DNA from: Saccharospirillum impatiens DSM 12546
GTDB lineage: Bacteria; Pseudomonadota; Gammaproteobacteria; Pseudomonadales; Natronospirillaceae
Assembly: GCF_000423605.1 (NCBI RefSeq)
Contig: NZ_AUIH01000004.1
Coordinates: forward strand, 124,001-188,000
Length of the DNA stretch: 64,000 nucleotides
Reading direction: 5' to 3'
Shown in pieces: positions 56,411 to 64,000 of the stretch (its first letter is position 1; each line of letters starts with the position of its first letter). The translations under genes were made by a program, and so were the position numbers. Below the pieces are notes generated by a model. The model was not told where the DNA came from and made no database searches. It was given only the letters and a program-made list of their open reading frames with translations.

Positions 56411-58359
56411 AACGTCACCCCCGACTTTCTCCGGTAGCGCCTATCCAGTACCGCCACTACACCGCCCAATGCCATCAACAGCGCCCCGAGCCAGATCCAG
56501 CGGATAAAAGGTTTTACCTGCAACCGCAATGACCAGACCTGGCGGCTGTCATCCAGCGGCTCAGCCAAGGAGGCGTAGAGATCGCGGAACAAGCCCGCAT
56601 CAATACCCGCTTCAGTCATGGTGTTGGACTGGACGGTATAAAACCGCTTTTCGGGCGTGAGAATAGCCACCTGACGATCATTCTTCAGCACCGCCAGACG
56701 ACCCTGATCCCCCCTGAAATTTGAACCACTGATGACGTCGGTGCCTGCAAACTCAAAATCATAGTTGCCCATGGTTACCCGGTCTCCCGGACCCATGCGG
56801 TAATCACGCGTCACTTCGTAATTCGACACCAGCACCACGCCAATCACGGCAAAAACCAACCCCAGGTGCGCCAGCCACATTCCCCAGAATCCACCACCAG
56901 CTCGCGCCAGAGCACGCCAGGGGTTGCTCGCATTGCGGGTCCGGTCAAGCAGCAACCGAACCAGACCAGCCAACAACCAGAACGCCAGCGACAGGCCCAA
57001 CCAGACTTGCCAGTGAAAGCGGCCAGCAACCAGCAATGGCAGCACCAGGCCGGCTACAACGGCCAGCGGAATACCGACTTTCAATAAGGTGGAAAGGTCC
57101 TGGCCCGGGTGTCGCTTCCAGCGCAACAGCTGCCCCACGGCCACCAATGACAGCAGAAACACCATAAAGAAATTGAACATGGCGTTAAAATAAGGGGCTC
57201 CGACGGATATTTTGCGCAGGTTCAACGCATCAAATACCAGTGGAAACAAGGTTCCCAGCAACACCATAAAGGTAATAACAACCAGAATGATGTTATTGAA
57301 CTGCAGGAACGTTTCCCGCGACAACAAGCGGTATTCACCGGCAACGCGTATTTGAGAGGCGCGCACGGCATACAGCAGCAAAGAACCCCCAACGGTCACC
57401 AGAAGAATGGCCAGAATAAAGACGCCGCGTTCCGGGTCCGTGGCAAAGGAATGCACGCTGGTCAGAACACCACTACGCACCAGAAAGGTACCCAGCAAAC
57501 TGAAGGAGAACGCCATAATGGCCAGCAACAGTGTCCAGGACTTGAACAGATTGCGTTTTTCAGTCACCGCCTGGGAATGAATCAGCGCGGTACCTACAAG
57601 CCATGGCATAAAAGACGCGTTTTCGACCGGGTCCCAGAACCACCAGCCGCCCCAACCGAGCTCGTAATAGGCCCACCAGCTGCCAAGTGCAATGCCGACG
57701 GTCAGAAACGCCCAGGCGACATTAGTCCAGGGGCGGGACCAGCGCACCCAGCCGGCATCAAAGCGACCGGTAATCAGCGCCGCGATGGCAAACGCAAAAG
57801 CGACCGAAAAGCCGACATACCCCATGTAGAGTGTCGGTGGATGCAGAATCAGCCCAATGTCCTGCAGCAGCGGGTTCAGGTCAGCACCGTCACCCGGCGG
57901 AATCGGTAACAATCGGTCAAACGGATTGGAGGTTTCCAGTAAAAACAATAAAAAGGCAACGGCGATGATGCCCATGACACCCAACACCGCGCTCTTCAAT
58001 TCGAGTGACAGACTGCGAGCAAACAGACTGACCGCAACGGCCCACCCTGCCAGCATCAGTATCCACAACAGCATGGAGCCTTCGTGGTTACCCCAGGTGG
58101 CGGAAATCTTGTAGAACCAGGGCAGTCGCGTGTTCGAGTTTTCGGAAACAATCCGAACGGAAAAATCATCGTTCACGAAGCTGGCAACGAGCAAACCAAA
58201 GCCAACACACAGAAACACGAACAACCCCCATGTCCAGGCGGGGGCTGTGCGCTGATAGCCCGGATGCCCGGCAACGACACCGTACAAGGGCATAATGGCC
58301 AGACCCAGGGCCATCAGAAACGCCAGGATCAGGGAAAATTGTCCAAATTCCGGTAACAT
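56407..58359 (-). CDS. ccmF: Haem lyase subunit CcmF
   Basis: 650 residues with about fifteen membrane helices. The WWD haem-handling motif is seen as WGGWWFWDPVENASFMPW, with conserved histidines around it (ALIHSQAVTEKR). It ligates haem from CcmE to apocytochrome c with CcmH and CcmI. 8 bases after ccmE. Confidence 0.97.
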   Translation of the reverse strand: MLPEFGQFSLILAFLMALGLAIMPLYGVVAGHPGYQRTAPAWTWGLFVFLCVGFGLLVASFVNDDFSVRIVSENSNTRLPWFYKISATWGNHEGSMLLWILMLAGWAVAVSLFARSLSLELKSAVLGVMGIIAVAFLLFLLETSNPFDRLLPIPPGDGADLNPLLQDIGLILHPPTLYMGYVGFSVAFAFAIAALITGRFDAGWVRWSRPWTNVAWAFLTVGIALGSWWAYYELGWGGWWFWDPVENASFMPWLVGTALIHSQAVTEKRNLFKSWTLLLAIMAFSFSLLGTFLVRSGVLTSVHSFATDPERGVFILAILLVTVGGSLLLYAVRASQIRVAGEYRLLSRETFLQFNNIILVVITFMVLLGTLFPLVFDALNLRKISVGAPYFNAMFNFFMVFLLSLVAVGQLLRWKRHPGQDLSTLLKVGIPLAVVAGLVLPLLVAGRFHWQVWLGLSLAFWLLAGLVRLLLDRTRNASNPWRALARAGGGFWGMWLAHLGLVFAVIGVVLVSNYEVTRDYRMGPGDRVTMGNYDFEFAGTDVISGSNFRGDQGRLAVLKNDRQVAILTPEKRFYTVQSNTMTEAGIDAGLFRDLYASLAEPLDDSRQVWSLRLQVKPFIRWIWLGALLMALGGVVAVLDRRYRRKSGVTL

Positions 58360-58367
58360 AATACTCC

Positions 58368-58856
58368 TCAGTAACCGTAGCTGCTGGTGGCATTGGCGCC
58401 AGAGGCGTCAGCACCGGTATTGTTGGAGGCCTGCTCTGCTCGCTCCAGCGCATCGGTAATTTCCACCGGCATGTAGGTTTCATCGTGCTTGGCCAGCACT
58501 TCACTGGCAACGACGATACCGGCACTGTTCAACTGGCCGATAGCGACAACACCATCACCTTCGCGAAACAGGTCGGGTAAAATGCCGTCGTATTCGACGG
58601 TGACGTCGGCGGCGAAATCAGTCACCACAAACTGCACTTTCAAGGTTTCATCTTCACGCGTGACTGACCCTTCGCGCACCATGCCTCCGGCCCGGATCTG
58701 ACGATCCAGCGGCGCTTCACCGCGAGCGATGTCCGATGGTGAATAGAAGAAATTCATGTTTTGTCCCAGAGCAAACAACACCAGCAATACAGTGACCCCA
58801 ACGCCACCGGTCCCGAGCAAAATCAGCATCAATCGTTGTTTACGTTTTGGATTCAT
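58368..58856 (-). CDS. ccmE: Haem chaperone CcmE
   Basis: 162 residues. N-terminal anchor (about 8-31) and an OB-fold beta barrel. The covalent haem attachment His124 and axial Tyr128 are in [10 protein letters not shown]. The tail after it is flexible and Asn/Ala-rich. Start overlaps the ccmD stop by 4 bases. Confidence 0.97.
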   Translation of the reverse strand: MNPKRKQRLMLILLGTGGVGVTVLLVLFALGQNMNFFYSPSDIARGEAPLDRQIRAGGMVREGSVTREDETLKVQFVVTDFAADVTVEYDGILPDLFREGDGVVAIGQLNSAGIVVASEVLAKHDETYMPVEITDALERAEQASNNTGADASGANATSSYGY

Positions 58857-59029
58857 CGTTGCTCCCGCCGCATCCGGCGCTTGTGATCGGAAATCAGTCG
58901 TTGGCGATGCAAACGCGGTGCGACCACGTTGAACGCGATCACCGCTGCACCCACGGCATAGGCAGACCAGACATAGACACCGTGGTCACCCATGGCCAGA
59001 AAGGCCGAAAAAGACTCAAAAGCACCCAT
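58853..59029 (-). CDS. ccmD: Haem exporter accessory protein CcmD
   Basis: 58 residues, short but clear: [17 protein letters not shown], then [19 protein letters not shown] (membrane helix), then a basic tail ending RRMRREQR, the CcmD pattern. The start overlaps the ccmC stop (TAATG) and the stop overlaps the ccmE start (ATGA). CcmD holds CcmE on the CcmABC complex and helps release holo-CcmE. Confidence 0.95.
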   Translation of the reverse strand: MGAFESFSAFLAMGDHGVYVWSAYAVGAAVIAFNVVAPRLHRQRLISDHKRRMRREQR

Positions 59030-59790
59030 TATTGGCCCTCTGAAAATCGGTTTAGCTCATCTTCAACCCAGCGTGACTTGCGTTCACGTTGCAGGATTTC
59101 GAGCCGGGTACGCATCAGTACCCAAGCCATGCTGGCCAGATAAAACCCCAGTATGGCCATCAAAAAAGGGATCAGCATACTGGTGTGCATGGGCGGCGCT
59201 TCCGTGAATTTCAGGGTGGCCGGCTGATGCAGCGTGTTCCACCATTCGACCGAAAACTTAATAATGGGTAAATTGACCACTCCAACCAGGGCCAGAATTG
59301 CAGCGGCACGATCACCACTCTCCGGACGTTCCATGGCGTTGTGCAGTGCCCAAAGACCCAAATAGAGTAAAAGCAGCACAAGCATCGAGGTCAGCCGGGC
59401 ATCCCATTCCCACCAGGTTCCCCAGGTTGGCTTGCCCCAGATGGCACCCGTCACCAGCGCCAGCAGGGCCATACTGGCACCAACAGGAATGCACTGTTTG
59501 GCAACGAAAAACGCCAGTTTCATTTTCCAAACCAGACCCACAAGGCCCAAAACCGCAATGGCGGCGTAGATCGCTTGCGACAGAAACGCCGACGGAACAT
59601 GGATAAAAATGATCCGGTAACTGTTGCCCTGCAGTCGCTCAACCGGTGCGAACAGCAGGCCCCAGACCAGCGCCGTGGCAATGATCAGCGTCGCCGCCCA
59701 GCCAAGCCAGAAACTCCAGGGTTGGCTCATGGTGTAAAACCACTTCGGCGACGACCATTTGTGAAACCACCGGACAAAGGCTTGCCACAT
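59029..59790 (-). CDS. ccmC: Haem exporter protein CcmC
   Basis: 253 residues, six membrane helices, with the WWD motif WGTWWEWDARLT (123-134) and flanking haem-ligand histidines (His64 in FIHVPSAF, and one in the later TLHQPAT). It attaches haem to CcmE. 48 bases after ccmB. Confidence 0.97.
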   Translation of the reverse strand: MWQAFVRWFHKWSSPKWFYTMSQPWSFWLGWAATLIIATALVWGLLFAPVERLQGNSYRIIFIHVPSAFLSQAIYAAIAVLGLVGLVWKMKLAFFVAKQCIPVGASMALLALVTGAIWGKPTWGTWWEWDARLTSMLVLLLLYLGLWALHNAMERPESGDRAAAILALVGVVNLPIIKFSVEWWNTLHQPATLKFTEAPPMHTSMLIPFLMAILGFYLASMAWVLMRTRLEILQRERKSRWVEDELNRFSEGQ

Positions 59791-59838
59791 GCTAGAGATA
59801 CTCCCACCGTCCGGTCCATCCGGACGGCCTGTTCGAAT

Positions 59839-60516
59839 TCAATCGCCCACCGCAATGCGCAGGGCGGCAACGGTCAGCAGGGGCGCCAGCGCCAGCGACC
59901 CGGTGGTCATGGCCGCCAGCATCGCCAATTGTGCCAGCCAGGGCAGACCCGCCACCTGAGCCTGAACTGCGCCCGTTCCAAAGATAATAACCGGCACAAA
60001 CAACGGCATAATGAGTAGGGTCAATAATAAGCCGCCTTTTTGCAAACCCACCGTCAGTGCAGCGCCAATGCCGCCTATCAGACTCAGACTGAGCGTTCCG
60101 AGCGCCAGAGTCAGCATCAACAGCGGCAATGCACTACCGGGCAGCCCCAGCATCACCGATAATAACGGTGCCATAACAGTGAGCGGCAGCCCGGTCACCA
60201 GCCAGTGCACCCCAACCTTGCACACAACAAGAGACGTCGGTGGCAGTGCGGCCAGGAGCATCTGCTCCAACGAGCCGTCTTCATAGTCACTTCGAAACAA
60301 CAGATCGAGTGACAATAAATTGGCCAGCAATGCACCGACCCACAACACTCCGGGGGCCATCTCGGCCAGTTTGGCCATATCCGGTGTTACGCCCAGTGGG
60401 AACAACACAACAACAATCAGGAAAAACAACAATGGGTTGGCCAGGTCTGAACGCCGCCGATAAGCCAACTGCATTTCACGACGGAACACGGAGCTGAGCA
60501 GGGGCAGAAGCGTCAT
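59839..60516 (-). CDS. ccmB: Haem exporter permease CcmB
   Basis: 225 residues, six membrane helices; FRSDYEDGSLEQMLLAALPPTSLVVCK is the family's conserved cytoplasmic loop. Forms the CcmAB transporter that drives release of holo-CcmE. Overlaps ccmA by 4 bases. Confidence 0.96.
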   Translation of the reverse strand: MTLLPLLSSVFRREMQLAYRRRSDLANPLLFFLIVVVLFPLGVTPDMAKLAEMAPGVLWVGALLANLLSLDLLFRSDYEDGSLEQMLLAALPPTSLVVCKVGVHWLVTGLPLTVMAPLLSVMLGLPGSALPLLMLTLALGTLSLSLIGGIGAALTVGLQKGGLLLTLLIMPLFVPVIIFGTGAVQAQVAGLPWLAQLAMLAAMTTGSLALAPLLTVAALRIAVGD

Positions 60517-61148
60517 GACCCGCCTCCCAGCGCCAGTGTTCTCACGGTTTCACTGTCAAGACCGTGGTGGCTGGTCATAATGACACTGCCCCCTGCCCGG
60601 GCGAATTCTATGATACGGGCTTTAAGGCGTTCGGTAGCCTCCACGTCGAGTGCCGTCAGAGGTTCATCCAACACCCAGGCGCGCACCCGATCCGGTTCCA
60701 GTGGCAAATAGAGCCGGGCCAGGGCCACTCGTCGCTGTTGCCCGGCCGATAACTGATGACTGGGTACATCTTCAAACCCCCGCAAGCCCACTGTGTCCAG
60801 CGCATCCCAGACGACCGACTCCGCGACACGAATACCATGCAACGCCAGCGCATAAGCCATATTTTCGAGCGGCGATTGTAACAACGTCACCGCTGGCCTA
60901 TGGGCGATATACCAAATCTTTTCACAGGGTTCGCCGGTACTTTCCGGGGAATTCGGGAACCAGGTAACGACTCCTTCAACCACCGAACTGATGCCTACCA
61001 GGCGTCGCAGCAGGGTCGTCTTTCCGGACCCGTTCGGACCCGTCAGATGCAGGATTTCACCGCCTGATACGTCAAACGACAAATCCCTGAAAAGGTGCCG
61101 GTCATCGCGCTCGCAATCCAGTCCAACTGCGGACAACACTTGGGCCAT
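60513..61148 (-). CDS. ccmA: Cytochrome c biogenesis ATPase CcmA
   Basis: 211 residues. Walker A GPNGSGKT (37-44), signature LSAGQQRRVALAR, Walker B VLDEPLTALD. It is the first gene of ccmABCDEFGHI. It is divergent from the FliK-like gene with a 278-base gap, as in Pseudomonas. I found no clear promoter for it in the gap. Confidence 0.96.
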   Translation of the reverse strand: MAQVLSAVGLDCERDDRHLFRDLSFDVSGGEILHLTGPNGSGKTTLLRRLVGISSVVEGVVTWFPNSPESTGEPCEKIWYIAHRPAVTLLQSPLENMAYALALHGIRVAESVVWDALDTVGLRGFEDVPSHQLSAGQQRRVALARLYLPLEPDRVRAWVLDEPLTALDVEATERLKARIIEFARAGGSVIMTSHHGLDSETVRTLALGGGS

Positions 61149-61299
61149 GGTCTGTCTCTGAAAAAAGGTCGCGGGATTATACCCAGTCGGGCCCCGGAAT
61201 ACGAAAGTCTGACCGGTATTCGGTGGTTTCGGCGCTACAGTCTGTGGCCGCTGAGCCGTTAACCATTGTGGTTGAATTGGGTGTTGGCCACCTTAGCGA

Positions 61300-61325
61300 G
61301 TGCAGGCCTGCCCGGTTGCCTGCAC
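61300..61325. repeat. Inverted repeat in the ccmA / FliK-like gap
   Basis: GTGCAGGC (61300-61307) pairs perfectly with GCCTGCAC (61318-61325) across a 10-base loop, about 100 bases before the FliK-like start. It has no T run on either side and could be an operator or leader hairpin. Confidence 0.4.
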
Positions 61326-61426
61326 GGACTAAAGGCACCGGTCAACCCCGCAAACACCTGGCGCCTGACTGGTATTTCCCGGCGACCGGGGTATGGTTAA
61401 ATTTCCTTGAATGCACGGACCTGTAA

Positions 61427-63346
61427 ATGGCTGGCATAGATCGCAGTGACGCGATAAAGCGTCCTACAGACAGCACACTGACACCGCGAACACTGGATCG
61501 TGGCAGTGAGCCTGTGATTCGCGTTCCGGCCGACGGCATAGAAGCACTTCGGCCTTCCCTGCCCGCGCTTGCTGTTGTCGTGGAACAAACGGTGATGGGC
61601 AGTCGTGACAAACCGCTCTACGATCTGGTGTTATCCCTCAATCAGCAGTGGGTGCGCGTGCAGAGTGAGCGCGCTATCCCGCCGGGTACGGTATTGATGG
61701 TGGAGGCAACACCAGAGAATCAGTTGAGGGTCCTCCCCCAGGTTGATGCCGCGCAACTGAACCGCATGATGCAAGCTTCCCTGCAATTCTGGCAGGCGCA
61801 TTCGCTACCACGAGCCCATACCACGCAGATGCCAGCCCCACCCTCGGTCACAGCCTTGCAAACCCTGGCCGGTGGCGCCCCGGAGTTGCAGGCTATGGTG
61901 CAATGGCTCAGCCAGAAACCAGCACTCTCAGCCCAATCCATCGCGCAGTGGATGCAAGCATTCAGCCCACTGGCCCGGTTGCAACCGCCCGTTACCAGCC
62001 TATCCTCGACACCTCTGTTACCCGCTCAGTCACCGACGGTGACGAACGCCGTGACTGGCCAGCCATCGCCACTGCCCGGTTCTGTTACGACCACCATGGG
62101 CGCTCAGCCAATAGCACCCTTACTGCTTGCCAGTGCCTTGGTTCCTGGGGTAAGTACCAGTCCTATTGCCGCAGCTTCAGGGCTTATGAGGCCCGTACCC
62201 CACCCCGGCGCAACGGTCATGCTGATTCCACTTCCGGCCGGAGCGCCGTCATTGCCAGCCGGAACGGCCCTGGTGCTGCCAGTCGGAAGCGGTCAGGCTC
62301 ATCGACCCGCGGCGACTCACCCTGGAATGCCAACGCCGCAGCCGGCCCAACCGGGTTCGCATCAAGTAAACCTGATACCCGCGGCCCTGGTAACCAGGCC
62401 GATATCACCGCCAACCTTGCAGTCGGCGATGACTGTACTGAATTCCGGTGCCACTGGAGCGGCTGCTCCGACCGCACTAGGCACTCCCCTCAAAGCACCT
62501 CAAAGCGCCTCAACAACGGTGCCACCGGGACAGTCGGGAACCACGCCCGTGAGCCTGAACCCAACCGCCACGCCCGCTGATCCGCTGCTGTCGACGACCC
62601 GATTCAGCACGTTACCCGGCCCGGCTGGCGCGCCCGGGCAGGCCAGCGGCGAACAACGCCAGCCCGTCCCGCTGGAAGTCCGGTTATCTCAATGGCTGGC
62701 GGTACTCGATAGCCGCATTCAGCAGCACCCGGCAAGCTTGCAACAGGCTCTGGCGCAACAGGCCCAGCGTCTGTTGAATACACCGTCGCCCGGTTACGCG
62801 CCTGGCGTCACCGTACAAAACCAGGCCGGGTCAGCCCCAATCAAACAGGATGACCTGCAGCCACTGTTGCAACTGAGAACATTGCTGGAGAGCATGCAAG
62901 GCAAGACCCAGAACAATGCTATTCAGCAGGCCCTGGGCAGCCTGGCCAACCCCGATGCACCGCCGGTTCAGCAGCTGAGCATTCCGCTGCTCTGGCTGGG
63001 GCCAAATCACTGGCTAAATATGGAATGGTGGCAGGAGAAACCCGACAGCGACGATACTGAGGCGGCCGCAGCGCAAAAGCACCCCTTCCGGTTTCGCCTG
63101 TTCTTTGAACTCACACCGCTGGCCCCATTGTGCGCTGACTTGCACTGGACACCCGACCACACCGACGTGATCTTCTGGTCGCAGGACCAGGGCACCCTCG
63201 GCATCATCAACAGTCACCTGGACACCCTGGAACAGTGGACCCAAGGGCTGGGCGAGCGCGCACTGCAAACTCGCCACGGCATGCCGCCCAAAAAGACGAC
63301 CCCCGAACCCGACCAATTCAAACCCCTGGTGGACATTCGTACATGA
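61427..63346 (+). CDS. FliK-like flagellar hook-length control family protein
   Basis: 639 residues. A structured N-terminal part (about 40-180) is followed by a very long Pro/Ala/Ser/Thr/Gln-rich low-complexity region (about 180-420), then a C-terminal domain (about 500-620: PFRFRLFFELTPLAPLCADLHW) resembling the Flg_hook domain. A disordered middle with a compact C-terminus is the FliK layout. FliK sets hook length and switches export specificity through the FlhB C-terminal domain, and the next gene is FlhB-like. Homologues sit beside ccmA in Pseudomonas, outside the main flagellar cluster, and their role is not established. Confidence 0.75.
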   Translation: MAGIDRSDAIKRPTDSTLTPRTLDRGSEPVIRVPADGIEALRPSLPALAVVVEQTVMGSRDKPLYDLVLSLNQQWVRVQSERAIPPGTVLMVEATPENQLRVLPQVDAAQLNRMMQASLQFWQAHSLPRAHTTQMPAPPSVTALQTLAGGAPELQAMVQWLSQKPALSAQSIAQWMQAFSPLARLQPPVTSLSSTPLLPAQSPTVTNAVTGQPSPLPGSVTTTMGAQPIAPLLLASALVPGVSTSPIAAASGLMRPVPHPGATVMLIPLPAGAPSLPAGTALVLPVGSGQAHRPAATHPGMPTPQPAQPGSHQVNLIPAALVTRPISPPTLQSAMTVLNSGATGAAAPTALGTPLKAPQSASTTVPPGQSGTTPVSLNPTATPADPLLSTTRFSTLPGPAGAPGQASGEQRQPVPLEVRLSQWLAVLDSRIQQHPASLQQALAQQAQRLLNTPSPGYAPGVTVQNQAGSAPIKQDDLQPLLQLRTLLESMQGKTQNNAIQQALGSLANPDAPPVQQLSIPLLWLGPNHWLNMEWWQEKPDSDDTEAAAAQKHPFRFRLFFELTPLAPLCADLHWTPDHTDVIFWSQDQGTLGIINSHLDTLEQWTQGLGERALQTRHGMPPKKTTPEPDQFKPLVDIRT

Positions 63347-63687
63347 CCGATCAAAAAACCGGAACCAAGGCGGCCGCCCTGGAATACAAAGGCCAGAAAA
63401 CACCGATCGTCAGCGCCCTGGGCACCGACGAAATGGCCGATGCCATCGTTGCCCTGGCTAAAGAACACGGTGTGCCGATCTATCAGGATGAAGACCTGGT
63501 CAACATCCTGACGCGCCTCAACACGGGCCAGGACATCCCCCCTGCCCTGTACGAATGGGTTGCCGGCATTCTGGCGTTCTCGTTCTTTTTGCGCGACAAA
63601 GTCCCGGAGGGTTTCTCACCCACAGCGACTCGCTCGGCTTATCAGAAAGTTCGGGAAGCGTATTCTGGATCAGACACTGATTCATGA
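63343..63687 (+). CDS. FlhB C-terminal-domain-like protein (FhlB/FlhX type)
   Basis: 114 residues from the ATG at 63343, overlapping the FliK-like stop by 4 bases; a longer open frame from 63235 is less likely. It resembles only the cytoplasmic C-terminal domain of FlhB: ALGTDEMADAIVALAKEHGVPIYQDEDLVNILTRL..GQDIPPALYEWVAGILAF. It lacks the membrane part, and I do not see the self-cleaving NPTH motif. In some bacteria such free-standing domains can substitute for the cleaved FlhB C-terminus. Pairing with the FliK-like protein suggests they act together. Confidence 0.85.
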   Translation: MTDQKTGTKAAALEYKGQKTPIVSALGTDEMADAIVALAKEHGVPIYQDEDLVNILTRLNTGQDIPPALYEWVAGILAFSFFLRDKVPEGFSPTATRSAYQKVREAYSGSDTDS

Positions 63688-63689
63688 CC

Positions 63690-64000
63690 CTAACCGGAGC
63701 TATCCACCGACACAAGGTGACGGATTCTCAGGCCCTTGGGGAGTTGGCGCAGGCGTTCGTTGATCCAGTCAAGCAGGACCGGAAAGTGATCGACCCAGGC
63801 ATCGTCGTTAATCAGCATTGATTGGGCGCTGTAATTGCGCAAGTTGCCATCACGTTTGCCCAACACCCAGAGTCGGCCGTTGTGGGTGCCCAACTCGCGC
63901 ATGAATTCTCGCACGTCGGCAACGTGATCGGTGTAGCCACCATTGCGCCTGGCCAGGTAAAGGCTGGGTGGCCAGTCGAGGTGTTGCGCAGCGGCTGAAT
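63690..64000 (-). CDS. 3' end of an unrecognised gene, 5' end outside the window
   Basis: 103 codons are open from the window edge to a stop at 63690, two bases after the convergent FlhB-like gene. Readable segments are QHLDWPPSLYLARRNGGYTDHV, LWVLGKRDGNLRNYSAQSML and HFPVLLDWINERLRQLPKGL. Soluble-looking, no membrane helix. Family not recognised; reading frame is credible because it stays open to the edge and the composition matches neighbouring genes. Confidence 0.6.
   Translation of the reverse strand, partial: SAAAQHLDWPPSLYLARRNGGYTDHVADVREFMRELGTHNGRLWVLGKRDGNLRNYSAQSMLINDDAWVDHFPVLLDWINERLRQLPKGLRIRHLVSVDSSG

Noticed and set aside
61223-61426. 67-codon open frame ending where the FliK-like gene begins
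   Set aside because: It spans the inverted repeat at 61300 and lacks a ribosome-binding site; composition is unlike the neighbours.

Overview
The window looks like a chromosomal segment of a marine-type gammaproteobacterium, of the Oceanospirillales/Pseudomonadales kind (Saccharospirillum- or Marinobacter-like). The genus is an inference. The evidence is gene order: leuCDB-asd-fimV-truA-trpF...accD-folC-SPOR protein-cvpA-purF-metZ, and smc-zipA-ligA, follow the Pseudomonas arrangement, as does the ccm cluster next to a FliK-like/FlhB-like gene pair. I saw no phage, insertion sequence or CRISPR array. Almost everything is housekeeping, and the unusual material sits in the gaps between genes and in bases 1-8600.

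Layout. 1-5252 (minus): an ATP-grasp protein cut by the window edge, then a polyamine-type ABC importer (potD-like Tat-exported binding protein, potA, potB, potC). 5520-8616 (minus): a large patatin phospholipase fused to a peptidoglycan-binding domain and a lysozyme-like domain, and a secreted lysozyme-like protein. 8779-10584 (plus): a membrane glycerophosphodiester phosphodiesterase. 10585-11417: two structured repeats, tRNA-Ala(GGC) and a decayed tandem copy of it, each with its own terminator. 11418-20455: gltX, a DUF2339 membrane protein, a long-form GAPDH, a DegV protein and a two-receiver diguanylate cyclase. 20591-24468: a moxR-DUF58-transglutaminase operon. 24586-42130: metZ, purF, cvpA, SPOR protein, folC, accD, trpA, trpB, trpF, truA, fimV, asd, leuB, leuD, leuC, all on the minus strand. 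42482-47213: a LysR regulator divergent from leuC, a rhombosortase-type protease, rdgC, and several small proteins. 47265-54010: ligA, zipA, smc. 54209-61148: complete ccmABCDEFGHI for cytochrome c maturation, including a 58-residue ccmD. 61427-63687: FliK-like and FlhB C-terminal-like proteins. 63690-64000: the 3' end of an unrecognised gene.

The most notable signal is a family of long hairpin repeats in the gaps. Class 1 has three copies (7453-7638, 10894-11024, 42244-42366). Class 2 has two (10642-10807, 44971-45262). Each has a conserved head flanked by long arms. The arms differ between copies but stay complementary within each copy. The head hairpins also show paired compensatory changes. 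Nearly all non-Watson-Crick positions in the arms of copies B, C and D are G.U pairs on one and the same strand. Together these point to selection for an RNA structure. The patatin/PG-binding/lysozyme fusion is the most interesting protein.
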